A DNA stretch of 64,000 bases from Steinernema hermaphroditum (GCA_030435675.1 CM059621.1:1922001-1986000); one strand, 5' to 3'. Counted from the first letter of the stretch, positions 33,001 through 44,164 are shown. Numbers and translations: made by a program. Notes: generated from the sequence alone by a model not told the origin.

Positions 33001-33939
33001 TCAGCGAAATACAGTTATGCACCATCAACAAAGTATGTACGCAATCCTGAAAGACGTGGAACTCTATGAAGGCTTTTTAATCAGGTAGTTAACAAAGTAG
33101 TGAACCGCCACCTGGTGTTTTCAGTAGTGCAATTGTCGAGCTGCCGCTCTTCATATCTTAATTAGCGAACGTTCCCGAAAGCACGAACTCTGTTAAGCCA
33201 TTATCAGGTAAACTACTAACCTTTGGGTAACGTTTCACTATTATCTGCTACCCATTAAGGTAATTGAACTGTTCGGTGCCCAATGATCAGGACTGATGTT
33301 CGAAGCGAAAACGCACGTTGGTAAAAAGAAGTAATGTGTTGCCAGGAATTTCAGCTGCTTTTCAAACGCAACATTGCCGCTGTGTCAATGATATTTCTGT
33401 CAGCTTCGGGATGCGGTCGTTCTCGACCGTCGCTGTTAACGCAGTGATCGTCCCGGCGCGTGATTTGCATCTTTCTTGCGCATTTATAAGACTTTCTACA
33501 CGGTGTAAGCTTTTGATTCGGGAATATGAAACGTGTGAAATCGGGATACGTCCGAAGCGAAATAAGCCGGAGGCGATCGACCTAAGCCAAGTCGAGTCGA
33601 ACCGGTCCATACAGAGATCGCTGTATATTCTGGAGATGGTGCTGACGAGGAGCGATGCGCAGAGACCACAGATGACGAGAGATAAAGGACACATGGAGAG
33701 GGCACACAATTTGCTCTAATCGTCTACGTTGTTCACATCGCTTCTCGTTGCTGAGTCGAGCGTGGGCCAAATCTGGTTCCGATTCAGATTGTGAATTTTC
33801 ACCGAATTGGCTTCAATTGTAAAAAGCAAATGGCTTCACTGGTCCGAAAATAGGTTGTGCGCACTACAGCGGCACAAAATGACAGGTTTTCACTGACAAC
33901 AAATTTCTTATTATTTTTTAGTTCATCTTCCGTGTCCCT
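33001..33939. other. Spacer with a repeat A 5' end
   Basis: About 33390-33540 carries the 5' portion of repeat A in minus orientation (GGTGTAAGC followed by TTGATTCGGGAA, reverse complement of the element start). No gene is seen. Confidence 0.45.
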
Positions 33940-34370
33940 AGCGAGTGCGATGAGTGACCGGTCGTTCTACGTCATTGGCACAACGATCGCCCCGTTCCAA
34001 TTTGTTGTGGCTCGCTTGGAACGTACGGCGGACGACATCTCGCCACGAAGACCGCCTGACCTCCTGCACCTCGCAAGTTGAGGATCTCATCCAACACTGA
34101 AGTACGCGCCGCCAGCCGAACAGACGACTCCGATCCCACTCCGACCGTGAGCCACAAAATCGCTCTCTGGGATTTAGCCTCTTCAGCTCTTTAAAACCTG
34201 CGCATACTGATAAACCTGCGGGAGTATCTCTCTCAGCTACCTTCGACTCCGAGGTCGGACTTTCGACGACAAAGGATGAGAAGCAGTGACCACGATGATC
34301 TCTTCGTTATATGTTGTGTGATAACTTGCATTGTGAATGTCATTCATTCAAGAGTAAATTTATGACTACA
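33940..34370 (-). repeat. Repeat A copy (minus orientation)
   Basis: In reverse complement it follows the 35836-36341 copy. It shares GGCGATCGTTGTGCCAA near the 3' part and the TCATTCAAGAGTAAAT 5' terminal region with the 51540-51962 copy. Internally diverged and interrupted. Confidence 0.7.
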
Positions 34371-34654
34371 ATCGTAGAACACGCATTTTCTATATACTCG
34401 CGAGTCTCTTGATAAATCACCTTCCCATTTCAAAGTCATCATCTCAATTCATCTCCGTCTCTATTTATCGTAATATAGCATTAGGAATGAGTGCGATGTT
34501 ACCACTAACACAAGATAAACATAAATTATAAGTCTTGATTGAAGTTGTTCATTTCTCTTACCGACAACTACGGCAGAACTACTCCGGGTGTCGTTAACAG
34601 CACACCAATTTGTCTTTGATGTTTTCACTTTCGTCTCACACTTTATAAACTGTC
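34371..34654. other. Spacer upstream of a family A receptor
   Basis: AT-rich. A TATAAA lies only 5 bp before the start codon at 34655, which is too close to direct a normal leader, so its meaning is unclear. Confidence 0.35.
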
Positions 34655-35635
34655 ATGAACGACGAGCTGTTCAACCGTCTTCTTGACCTGAGCGCATTTG
34701 TCCACGTCCCCTTGAAGGTCGTGTCCATGTTTATAGTCTATCGCTATTCGCCAAAATCCATGGGCGCCTTGCCGATCTGCATTCTAAATGCGATGTTCTG
34801 GAATCTCATGGCAAATACAACCGGCCTTTTTCTACATATTAATCCACGATTTCCATTCCAATGCTATCATGCCGATGGGCCAATTGGAAACCTTTCACAA
34901 AATGAGTACGTATATCACCTCTTCTTCGCTAGTCTCTTCTCGTGTGTTCTGAACTTCTCCCTGGCTCTAAGTTTTGCCTTTCCATATCGATATTTCATCT
35001 TCGCTCATCCACAAATTTTCGCCAAATACAGCATCAAATGGGGTGCATCTATATGCACTGGTGCACATATCGCATTTTGTATTTTGTTTGGGTACACTTA
35101 CACCTTCTACGTTCTTCCGTATGACGAATACTTTCATGAGAAACCTCTTCTGCTGCGAGATAAAATTTTCTGCTTTTGGCCAAGTGGGTGGCGCAAGAAC
35201 CTGTACCTAGTCGGCTTCCTCGTTGTGATATTCATTCTCTTTTCCGTTGTGACCCTATTCGCACTTCTGCTCTGGCTACATCTTACTAAAATGAAGAACA
35301 TCCTAAGTAAGGGCACTCTGGAAGTACATCGAAAATTTCTCTTCTACATAATCATCAACACCTTAGTGCCAGTTATTTTCGGCGGAATTCCATTCATGAT
35401 CTGTTTGTTTTACGCTTTATTTCCCGGTCTGCCAAAGAGCAAAGAAATTACCATGGTTTGCATTGTGGTCCTCTACAATCATGGAGCGATCTATTCTGCC
35501 GTATCCATTACGGCGTTTAAACCGTACAAAGCGGCTGTACGCAAAGTGATACTACGAATATTTTGTATAAGCCCAAATGCTGTGCATATGTTTACAACTG
35601 TGACTAGTCATATAACCAACCGTGGAAATACGTAG
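34655..35635 (+). CDS. Intronless SRH/SRI-like 7TM chemoreceptor (family A), 326 aa
   Basis: Intact single-exon receptor with a very short N-terminus (MNDELFNRLLDLS). Motifs: HVPLKVVSMFI, RYSPKSMGALPICILN, CYHADGPIG, FPYRYFIFAHPQ, CFWPSGWRKN in the second extracellular loop, SKGTLEVHRKFLFYI before TM6, SKEITMVC (K where others have R), NHGAIYSAVSI and FKPYKAAVRK. The C-terminal tail is longer than usual (TTVTSHITNRGNT). It is closest in the TM7 region to the 12780-13754 receptor. Confidence 0.86.
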   Translation: MNDELFNRLLDLSAFVHVPLKVVSMFIVYRYSPKSMGALPICILNAMFWNLMANTTGLFLHINPRFPFQCYHADGPIGNLSQNEYVYHLFFASLFSCVLNFSLALSFAFPYRYFIFAHPQIFAKYSIKWGASICTGAHIAFCILFGYTYTFYVLPYDEYFHEKPLLLRDKIFCFWPSGWRKNLYLVGFLVVIFILFSVVTLFALLLWLHLTKMKNILSKGTLEVHRKFLFYIIINTLVPVIFGGIPFMICLFYALFPGLPKSKEITMVCIVVLYNHGAIYSAVSITAFKPYKAAVRKVILRIFCISPNAVHMFTTVTSHITNRGNT

Positions 35636-35776
35636 TTCACAAAAGTGAAATGAGCTGAACGTGGGACAAACAATGATTATAATGTTTATATCGGTTCACT
35701 TTGAATAATAAAACTGAATGTATAACAGCGAACGTATAACAGTGAACGGAGTGAAGAGCTATCTGAGATTTCATAG

Positions 35777-36423
35777 CACACGACCAGTCCTTTACTCGAA
35801 GCACACAACGAAAATACAAATACAATGCTACAATACGATTTATCTTCCCGAATCAACGGCTTACGCCGTGCAGGACGTCTCATATATGCACAAAGAAGAA
35901 CATAGTCACACCGTGGTCGCTGATTTTCTTCTGATTTCGGTGGAGCAGACGAATCCGAATAGAATGCAGCGTTCCCATTAGTTTGCGCGGGCATCGAAGT
36001 CGTGAAGAGCTGATTCCGGAAGTGGAATAGCGGTGGAGTAGAGCCAACGGAGCGGAGAGTCTTCGGTTCGGTTCGGCTGGCGGCGCGGACTTCGGAGTTG
36101 CAACGCTTCTTCGGCTTCTCTGGCGGCGCGGGTAGAGTCGGGCGGTCGTGACGGGCTTTTTGGCGAGACGGTGGAACTACGGCTCCCTGATGTTCCAGGC
36201 CTTCTGGGAGCCGGGGCGATCATTGCGCCAACAACGACGGCCGAGAACGACCGCTCACTTAACTCATTCGGCTCAGACAGCCTCAGAGAGAGAGAGCGAG
36301 TGGACGACCCGACCGATCGCTGGGGGCACAAATGAAAGACCCAATGCTACAATAATACACGCTATATATAGGGTACGGGAGCAGTCTAGACTGTCTCACG
36401 AAGGGCATGTCTGTGCTTGCCCT
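35777..36423 (+). promoter_or_regulatory. Conserved TATA-containing block D, split by a repeat A insertion
   Basis: The left part (35777-35812) is essentially identical over about 36 bp to 60905-60940. The right part (36355-36423) has TATATATAGGG (TATA at 36363), the palindrome AGTCTAGACT (36383-36392), and a short hairpin with AGGGCA and TGCCCT arms (36402-36423). The same order occurs uninterrupted at 60905-61025. Repeat A (35836-36341) sits between the two parts, flanked by a 13-bp duplication. Order and spacing suggest a promoter followed by a small transcribed structure, but the function is inference. Confidence 0.5.
35836..36341 (+). mobile_element. Repeat A, complete 506-bp copy with 13-bp target-site duplication
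   Basis: The exact 13-bp duplication CAATGCTACAATA stands at 35823-35835 and 36342-36354. The uninterrupted homologous locus at 60.9 kb independently shows that this segment is an insertion. The element begins CGATTTATCTTCCCGAATCA, is GC-rich, and ends AAATGAAAGAC plus C. It has no terminal inverted repeats or transposase. A target duplication of this length with no coding capacity fits a SINE or other non-autonomous retroelement mobilised by a LINE such as RTE. Pol III box sequences were not convincingly located. Confidence 0.8.
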
Positions 36424-36689
36424 CAACACGGTTCGATGCTATTATACATACGAGACCGACAGCCCACCAATTGTCTACCGGGTAAGCTGCAATAACACTT
36501 TTCTTTGAGCAGCAAACCATCCGCCCCCATGTCTATTGGCGTCTCCATCCATGAGGCCATGCGTGCGTCTACCGCCGGCTACTAGTGTCTTGCCGCCCAC
36601 AAGGCCACTTGGTTTTTAGTACTTCAAGGTTGTGAATTTGCGCGCAGCCGCGTTTATTCTTCATGGTCAGCGATCGGTATCAGACCGAG

Positions 36690-36860
36690 TTTAGCGAGTC
36701 TATGCACTTGAATCGACGGTATGCTCCGTGCAAGGCGTCATGCAAAGCACAAAGAAGATCAACATCACACCGTGGTCGCCTTTCTTCAGCGTAAGGGCAT
36801 GATGTGGGAGTTAAAGAAGGACATCCCACTACCTTGCGCGTGAACTGGAGAGACCAAGAG
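36690..36860 (+). repeat. Repeat A 5' fragment
   Basis: Matches the element start in the order TCGACGGTATGCTCCGTGC (compare TCAACGGCTTACGCCGTGC), GCACAAAGAAGA and TCACACCGTGGTCGC, ending after CTTCAGCG. The GC-rich 3' half is absent. Confidence 0.75.
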
Positions 36861-36929
36861 CTGATATAGGTTTTAATTTTAAGTTATATAACTGATAGGT
36901 ATCTGAGATCTAACCCTTCTAGCACGACT

Positions 36930-37183
36930 GCAACCGTCGTCATAAGTGTTATTCATGAATCACTAGAATTTTCGCACAGCATTATCACTTACTGTCGTTG
37001 CCATTTGTTTCTGCTATGACTAATGTGTTTTCTGTCTCGCACTTTGCTGCGAAAACAGTTACTTAGCGTTGTCTGGGAATACAATCGACGTGGCAATTGT
37101 TTCTTTGCTATATTGGCTTTCTTCTTGAAGGAGAAAGTTATTCATCGGAGCTGCTCCGCGGTCTTCCTGGAGTCCGCATAACG
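36930..37183 (+). repeat. Duplicated 5' flank of family B copy 1
   Basis: Aligns closely with 39950-40202 upstream of family B copy 2 (for example TTAGAATTTTCGCAC and CACTTACTGTCG in both), so the duplication included the promoter region. It may contain regulatory sites, but none is individually recognisable. Confidence 0.8.
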
Positions 37184-38431
37184 ATGTCGTCCACGAACGA
37201 CTCGAATATTGTTCAGGACCATGAAGGTGGCACGCTACACCTTTACCGCGGTTTGACTCTTGGAAGCACTCTTATTGCTCTTCCTTTCAATATTCTCGCT
37301 ATGTTTTTAATGATTACCAAGTCAGGAAATGCACTGAAAGTATACAAATACTTTCTCCTAAACATTTCAGTAAGTCAAGCAGCTTTAGCCACACTCCTCC
37401 AAATCATCTTTAGGTTTCTGTATTTTTGTATGATATGGTGTTAGAGGCCATATGTTTACCGTATCCTGTAATCGAGATATATGCCTTTTACTCGGCTGGC
37501 TTTGCGAACAGTCTTGGCCCACGAGGTGGAGTCGTCAGCATAGTAACTTTTTCCAAGCCTTGCATGGCACATCCATACATATTTTAGATAGCCTCGGCAG
37601 GTTGTCTTCCACAATATCTTCTTGCTTTGGTGTTAGCGTTCTTCTATCGGTACAGCGCAGTGAAGGGAAAAATATTCTTCTTGGGATACGAAATGCGAAA
37701 GTACCATTATTGGACAGGGGCCCTATTTCTCATGGCGGTGATTCCCTTGTCATGGATGGTCATCCTGGGATCATGTATCACCCCAATGGAAAGCTTCAAA
37801 GCTGATACACTAAAGGTATTGATGAGCTACCGTTCGGACAATTCAGCTGTTTAGATACATCCCGAATTTTTGCCGTTCTTCGAACAAAAGCCGATTTTCG
37901 GTATGGACAAAGATGCTTTCCTCCGTGCGCTTTTTTTCTTCCTCGCTTGGATGATTCTGTGGACAATATCGGTCATGTTTTGCGTTATTGGCTTGGTTCG
38001 AGAGTGCAAGGCAAACAAAAGACACCTATCGGAGGTGACACACCGTATGCAGATTCAACTAATGAAGTCTTTAATCGTACAGGTAAAGAAAATCTTAATT
38101 CGTTTTGTTGCGTATAAATCAAAGAATTTTTTCTTTCTAGGCTACTGTACCTCTAGCTTTGATTGTGATACCAACCATACTGGTTATTATAAGTCTAATA
38201 ATGGGCTCTAAGAAGGCAAACGGCAAGGGAGTCTAACTTTGATGTATTGAACAATGCATATTTGCAGGCTTCATAAAGGTGACCGTCTTCTCCATTGGCC
38301 TTCACTCAACAATCAACTCTCTTGTGGTTATTTTCTTGATTGCTCCGTACAGAAAAGCTTTAGTGAAGATCCTCCGAAAAGTGTCCGGCACCGCCTCTTC
38401 CACGGTCCAAATGCTGACAATTACGCGCTAA
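37184..38431 (+). CDS. Six-exon 7TM chemoreceptor (family B), copy 1, 338 aa
   Basis: Exons 37184-37369, 37414-37542, 37588-37815, 37855-38082, 38141-38222, 38268-38431; the sum is 339 codons with stop. Motifs: TKSGNALKVYKYFLLNIS, FYRYSAVKG after TM3, HPEFLPFFEQKPIFG opening exon 4, HRMQIQLMKSLIVQ before TM6, LHSTINSLV in TM7 and APYRKALV after it. The fifth intron begins GC (38223-38224) instead of GT. The close copy at 40203 has GT at the same place, so a GC-AG intron is the simplest reading, although reduced splicing is possible. Without that splice the frame stops soon after exon 5. Otherwise intact. Confidence 0.83.
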
Positions 38432-39099
38432 GTGTTCTACAGTGTGCTGGGGAGGTCAATTAGGAGGTCTACATACACAAATATAAAAACTATCTGTACA
38501 ATACAACTGAGTATGCATGAGAAAGCAGCAGTATACGGTGTGCGGGCGATATCATCGCTGCTTGACATTTAACGAATAGATTCATGCGGTCGAACACACA
38601 CCTCCAAAGGCAGTAATTTTCGCGCTTACACTAGAATCCCGTTCTTTCGGGATTATTCAAATACAAGCAACGACAGGTAACTGTAGCTCCTGCGTGCTCT
38701 TCGAAACAGCACCTACCGAAAGCTTACGCGTTCGAAATGTGTGCGAAAATAATGCAGTCCAAAGTCATCGCCGTCCTGAACGTTTCCTAGCCCTCGAGTT
38801 GCTGACCGCTGCAGACACAAGATTCTTAAAGACTCTTATATGAAAAATATATTGGGTTGTTAAGTTGAAAACGTATCAATCTGGCGTGATTTGTTTGCCC
38901 GCGCAAATCACATTTACTTCGCACAAGGTATTCACCATTGGCAGGGCGCATAAGATCAGTCCACATTGTGGGCAGCATGAGGAATCAACAAAATCAATCA
39001 AATCAAATCAATCGTCAAACAAAAACAGGAATCTCGCAGCTCAAAGCGGAGAGCCATTATGGAGGTCAACATGGAAATGTGAGGCCAGGGAGTTTACGA
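38432..39099. other. Spacer between tandem family B copies
   Basis: No gene. A TATTGGGTTG..AAG motif near 38848 resembles one end of a mariner-type element, but no matching opposite end was found. Confidence 0.4.
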
Positions 39100-39572
39100 G
39101 TTTATCTTCTCGTATCGAAGGCTTACACCTTGCGAGACGTCATATATGCACAAAAAGGCACTAATCTCACCGTATTGTCGCTGATTTTCCTCTGGCTCCG
39201 GCTGGAGATGGCATCCGAGAAGAACGATTAGTGGTCCCATTAGTATGCGCGGGCGTTGAAGTCGCGAAGAGCTTGAATCAAGTCGCAGCGGACGGAGCGG
39301 GATCCCATCTTCAGCTGGCAGCGCAGACGTCGGAGTTGCAACGCTTCTTCGGCTTCTCTGGCGGCGCGGGTGGAGTCGGGCGGTTGTGACGGTCTTCTTG
39401 GCAAGACGGTGGAACTACGGCTTCCTGGTGTTCCAGGCCTTCTGGGAGCCGGGGTGATCATTGCGTCCGCAATGACGATCGAGAACGACCTCTCACTCAA
39501 CTCATTCGGCTCAGACAGCCTCAGAGAGAGAGCGAGTGGACGACCCGACCGATCGTTGGGGACACAAATGAA
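39100..39572 (+). repeat. Repeat A copy, nearly full length
   Basis: Same orientation and order as 35836-36341: a TTATCTTCTCGTATC-type start, ATATGCACAAA, ATTAGTATGCGCGGGC, GGCTTCTCTGGCGGCGCGGG, CCGGGGTGATCATTGCG, and the AAATGAAAGAC terminus. It lies 5' of family B copy 2, just as the other copy lies 5' of copy 1. Confidence 0.85.
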
Positions 39573-39679
39573 AGACCAGGGAGGCGAAGTAAAATGATGG
39601 AAAATGGAAATATTCGTGGTTAGCAAGCGGAGATACGGGCGTGGTGGTAGTGATCTTTTTTCTAATGTGTTAATGTGGT

Positions 39680-39949
39680 TCTATTGGTTTGGGAGCCCAC
39701 TTCGCGATCAGGAGCCGAATTCCGTGTTTCCAGGAAATCCGAAGTTCGGCACAAGGCATGGTATCAGAGTGGAACGCGGCGATCCCATTAGGGTGTGAGG
39801 GCATTAGAGATGCGAAGAGCTGATGCCGGGGTACGGTGGCAGCGAACCCATCTTCAGCTCGGGTGGCGGACGTCGAAGTTCTGGAGCACTTCCGTTGGCT
39901 TCCGCGGGCTGCATGGGCGGAGAAGAGCATCCGGTCCTGAAGAGATCTA
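39680..39949 (+). repeat. Diverged repeat A-like segment
   Basis: Contains AGTGGAACGCGG..GATCCCATTAG and a GCGAAGAGCTGAT-type stretch similar to the middle of repeat A, but order and length differ. A degenerate or rearranged copy between the full copy and the duplicated receptor flank. Confidence 0.5.
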
Positions 39950-40202
39950 ATGCTCGCTCGCCCTGCTCGCATGACTGCAACCGTCATCACAAGCGTTCAT
40001 GATTCATTAGAATTTTCGCACGGCATTATCACTTACTGTCGCTTGCCATTTGTTGCTTCTATGATTCTCGTGTTTTCTGTCTCGTACTTTGCTGCGAAAA
40101 CAGCGTTGTCTGGGAATACGCAATTGTTTCTTCGCTTTCTTTCTCGAAGGAGAAAGTTACTCGTCGGAGCTGCGTCGGTGTCTTGCTGGAGTCCACATAA
40201 CG

Positions 40203-41442
40203 ATGTCGTCCACGAACGAGTCGAATATTGTTCAGGACCATGAAGGTGGCACGCTACACCTTTACCGCGGTTTAACTCTTGGAAGTACTCTGATTGCTCT
40301 TCCTTTCAATATTCTCGCTATGTTTTTAATGATTACCAAGTCAGGAAATGCACTGAAAGTATACAAATACTTTCTCCTAAACATTTCAGTAAGTCAAGCA
40401 GCTTTAGCGACACTCCTCCAAATCATCTTTAGGTTTCTGTATTTTTGTATGATATGGTGTTAGAGGCAATATTTTTACCGTTTCCTGTAATGGAGATATT
40501 CGCGTTTTATTCGGCTGGATTTGCTAAAAGTCTTGGCCCACGAGGTGGAGTCGTCAGCTTAGTAACTCTTGCCCCAAGCCTTGCATGACAAATCCGTACG
40601 TATTTTAGGTAGCCTCGGCAGGCTGTCTTCCTCAGTATCTTCTTGCTTTGGTGTTAGCGTTCTTCTATCGATATAGTGCAGTGAAGGGCAAAATATTCTT
40701 CTTGGGATACGAAATGCGAAAGTACCATTATTGGACAGGGGCCCTATTTCTCATGGTGGTGATTCCATTGTCATGGATGGTAGTCTTCGCCTCATGTGTC
40801 ATTCCAATAGAAAGCTTTAAAGCTGAAACACTTAAGGTATTAATGAACTACCGTTCGGACAACTCAGCTGTTTAGACACATCCCGAATTCTCGCCGTTCT
40901 TTGGCCAAACGCCGATTTTCGGTATGGACAAAGACGCTTTTCTTCGCGCACTTATTTTCTTCCTCACATGCATGATTCTGTGGACAATATCTGTTGTGTT
41001 CTGCATTATTGGCTTGGTTCGAGAGTTCAAGGCAAACAAAAGACACCTATCGGAGGTGACACACCGTATGCAGATTCAACTAATGAAGTCTTTAATCGTA
41101 CAGGTAAAAAATTTCTTAATTCGTTTCGTTGAGTATAAGAAAATGTTCTAGGCCGCTGTACCTCTAGCTGTGATTGTAATACCAACTATACTGGTCATTA
41201 TAAGTCTAATAATGGGCTCTAAGAAGGCAAACGGTAAGGGAGTCTAACTTTGATGCATTGAACAATGTATATTTGCAGGCTTCATAAAGGTGACCGTCTT
41301 CTCCATTGGCCTTCACTCAACAATCAACTCACTTGTGGTTATTATCCTGATTGCTCCGTACAGAAAGGCTTTGGTGACGATGCTCCGAAAAATGACCAGA
41401 ACCGCATCTTCCACGGTCCAAACGCTAACAATTACGCGCTAG
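40203..41442 (+). CDS. Six-exon 7TM chemoreceptor (family B), copy 2, 338 aa
   Basis: Tandem duplicate of the 37184 gene with the same exon lengths (186/129/228/228/82/164): 40203-40388, 40433-40561, 40609-40836, 40876-41103, 41152-41233, 41279-41442. All introns are GT-AG, including intron 5 where copy 1 has GC. The first exon protein is the same as copy 1 apart from one residue near the start, while exons 2-5 carry scattered replacements (for example AVPLAV for TVPLAL). No breaks are seen. Class as for copy 1: SRI/SRH-like nematode chemoreceptor. Confidence 0.84.
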
Positions 41443-42178
41443 GTATTACAGAGTCCTTAGAATGTTTTTTTTTCAAAAAATGCTCGTAGAAATGTAGATC
41501 TCGCCCTGTGCCGAAGAAAGAAGATAAGCGACGAGTAGGCTGTGACATTTATGTTTTTTGTGCTTATAAGCAGTTGGTTCAAGAGTATAAACTGGGTTCC
41601 CACTCCAGAAAGCGACACTCCAGAACCTATCCATCATACGCCATCCGACCATTCTACGCACCATGGGCAGCCAAGTCATACCTGCCATAAATCGGTTTGT
41701 TGGTGCCCAAAACAATGGAACAGCTGTAAAACTTTAACCATGTCGACAGGTGATATGACAATGTGAAAACAACGCGTAATTGGATGTACCGCCCTGACAA
41801 CATCAACTGGTTAGAAAGATCACAAAGGAGGTTGAACGAATATGGCTTCAGTCGGTGACGTGATCCGAAATGGCAGACTGCGTTAAAAATTAAAAAGTGG
41901 AGACGAGTTCATTTAGTGATCACATATTGGCCTACCACAGGCCAACATATCACTGATGCTGATCTTCTGTTTTTCGTTGTCCCATTTTTCTTCTCCCATA
42001 TGAATTAATTATGACATTATTCATTTCCTTAAACGCAGAACCGGGAACGCACAGCAGATGGCGGCACCATCGTAAATAAATTCTATTAACTTTAGCTTGG
42101 ACTAACGAGCGGTATCAATCTCATTTATTCCAAATTGCCCAAAGAGAGTAAATAACTTGGTTTTGAAGTGCTGTGGCA
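41443..42178. other. Spacer with a repeat A 5' fragment
   Basis: 41495-41590 on the minus strand resembles the first 100 bp of repeat A. The remainder up to the family C receptor has no gene. Confidence 0.45.
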
Positions 42179-43259
42179 ATGATCAACTTGTGTGCGATTA
42201 TTGTTGGAGTAAGCTATTTTATTACTGCCGTCGTTTTGTTTGTTTTGAATGGACTGCTTCTATGGGTAAGAGTGTGGCAATGTTCATCGATTCATATGGA
42301 GCGAATTGTAGGCTGTGATGACCGGCAAGGAGTTTAAGTCTAACACGTTCAATGTGATCAAAAGCATCTGTGTGTCGTGTATGCTTCAATTGGTTCCTTT
42401 AACGATTGGAGGAGTGATGACAGCGGCGCAGAGTCTGTTTCACGTCTACTTGGACAAGGTAACTCTCAGCTGGCATAATAAGAAATGGCTTTGCTTCAGA
42501 TCCTTGGAATCATGATCCAGTCCGGATGGTACCTTTACGTAGCCCTTACTTTGACTCTGGCTGTTGATCGATTCTTCATATTCATCCGAATCAGTCCATC
42601 AAAGTACACATTTGTTGTAAATCTGTTCTTGGTTCTATCTTGGATCGTCTGGCTGGCGACTATAATTATGTTTTGCCTTCCCGGTTTTGGATATACGTAC
42701 GCCTACGATCATGGTGAAAAGTACTATTCCTGGAACTATGACAGCAGCGACGGGTCACAGACATTGTCAGCCATTGATCCTTATTTTCAAGGAGCCGTCT
42801 TCGGAATGGCTTTTGTCATATATCTCATTGTTTTTGGGTACTTGATTAAGGTACGATTCCGAGTGATGACATGTTTAGCAGATTTTTCAGCTGAGGAAGT
42901 CATCCAGTGGCGATTCCTTATCCTTCAAAGTGGAAGTCAGAATATTCGCTGTGGCTATTATCTCGTTCACCAGTGACGTTCTCTTTGTTGTCTGGAGCTG
43001 TTATGTGCAGGTGTCGTACGAGCTGTTTGCCGACATCAGCCACAACAGCGCCTGGCTTGTCGAATGCGGACTATTTACTATTCTGACGTTAACCATCAGC
43101 GCGAAGCTGAGGAAAAAAGTGAGAGACGTCGTTTTCAGACGACTGGGAGCATCTAAGGTTGTTCATATTCAAACAATCACAGAACATCGGAGTAAAAGTA
43201 CTGTGGCGACAGCAGCAATGAGCTCAACGCCAAAGATCAGTATCCAGGATAGCCCGTGA
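42179..43259 (+). CDS. Four-exon 7TM chemoreceptor (family C, SRX/SRXA-like), 317 aa
   Basis: Exons 42179-42265, 42312-42458, 42500-42850, 42891-43259, the same plan as the gene at 20859 (87/147/351 nt, then 369 versus 363). Motifs: LNGLLLW, VIKSICVSCMLQL, LAVDRFFIFIRIS after TM3, LPGFGYTYAYDHG, KVEVRIFAVAIISF into TM6, and LTISAKLRKKV after TM7. Exon 3 differs from the paralogue at only about a dozen positions, whereas exon 1 and exon 4 differ much more. Intact. Class assignment is tentative. Confidence 0.8.
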
Positions 43260-44164
43260 TCCGCACAATCACAAAATGTATTGAATGTGCGTTGTAATCG
43301 AATAAGATTAATAAAATAATACGTGCATCCCAGGCTTTCGTAGAGCGTTGGAAGTATGTAGCGAGGATAAGAGATAAAGTTTAAAAAAAGATTTAAAGTA
43401 AGGCGGTTCGCACGAGAGATCGAGTCAGCCGTTCAACCGGTTAGCCAGCCGATTCAGCTGATCAGTTCAACCGATCACAGCCCAGTCGATCCGATCCGGC
43501 GTTGAACGCCTCAACCGATGAGAGCGTAGACGAACAAAGAAAAGGTTGAATGCTGCTTGCGCGCACACAACGTTTCTCGTACCGATGCGGGGGTCAGCAT
43601 ATCTGTGCCGCCCGGAGATCGCTTCAACGGATGAGTCGCCCAGCCGATCCAATCCGTTCGTACCCATCTCTGGTTCGAACTCGCATAGCACCTTTGCTGG
43701 TAAGGATCGTTTCAATTGCACCATAGAGAATCTGTCGTCTAAACTATCGCCTCTCAATCAACCACGCTATTAAAAAATTCCCTTAGTTGGCCTGATTTCA
43801 ATTAGTACATATGGGAGTATGTGCGCTGTCCGATGCCATCTACTTAATTGTCAGCTCAATCCAACTTTGGGCGCTTTTCGTATAGCTCTACTCGACGCGT
43901 TCTTGGCGACAACAAGTCGATTCACTGCTGTCGTTAACATGGCGTGGTTTTTGCCTTGGTGCTTGCACCAATACAATAGCAAATTTTTCCGATGCACTCA
44001 CGGAAGTTTCCCAGAATTCTACCATATGTGTAGTGCCCTGAAATCGTCAGTTGTCCAATATCAAGGTGCATGTGTCGCTGATGTTTGCCGAGCTGTTTCT
44101 GAAGTCGTCGATTTCATTTACTACTATCCACGAACATTTAGAACAATTGAGAATAGGACCCTTC
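43260..44164. other. Intergenic, no supported gene
   Basis: Has AATAAAATAA near 43309, probably the poly(A) signal of the family C gene. A GC-rich block at 43400-43690 is rich in CCGAT/CCGATC repeats and looks like old repeat material. No gene is recognised. Confidence 0.4.

Noticed and set aside
34644..34649. TATAAA 5 bp before the start of the receptor at 34655 as a promoter
   Set aside because: Transcription would start after the ATG, so it cannot drive this start; probably coincidental.
35978..36331. Minus-strand frame across repeat A, with a similar one at 39240-39626, rich in Arg, Pro and Ser
   Set aside because: Not maintained in other copies (stops in 33940 and 51540 copies); reflects GC-rich repeat composition rather than a protein.
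38848..38875. TTGGGTTGTTAAG motif resembling one mariner terminus
   Set aside because: No matching opposite terminus or TA-bounded element found nearby.
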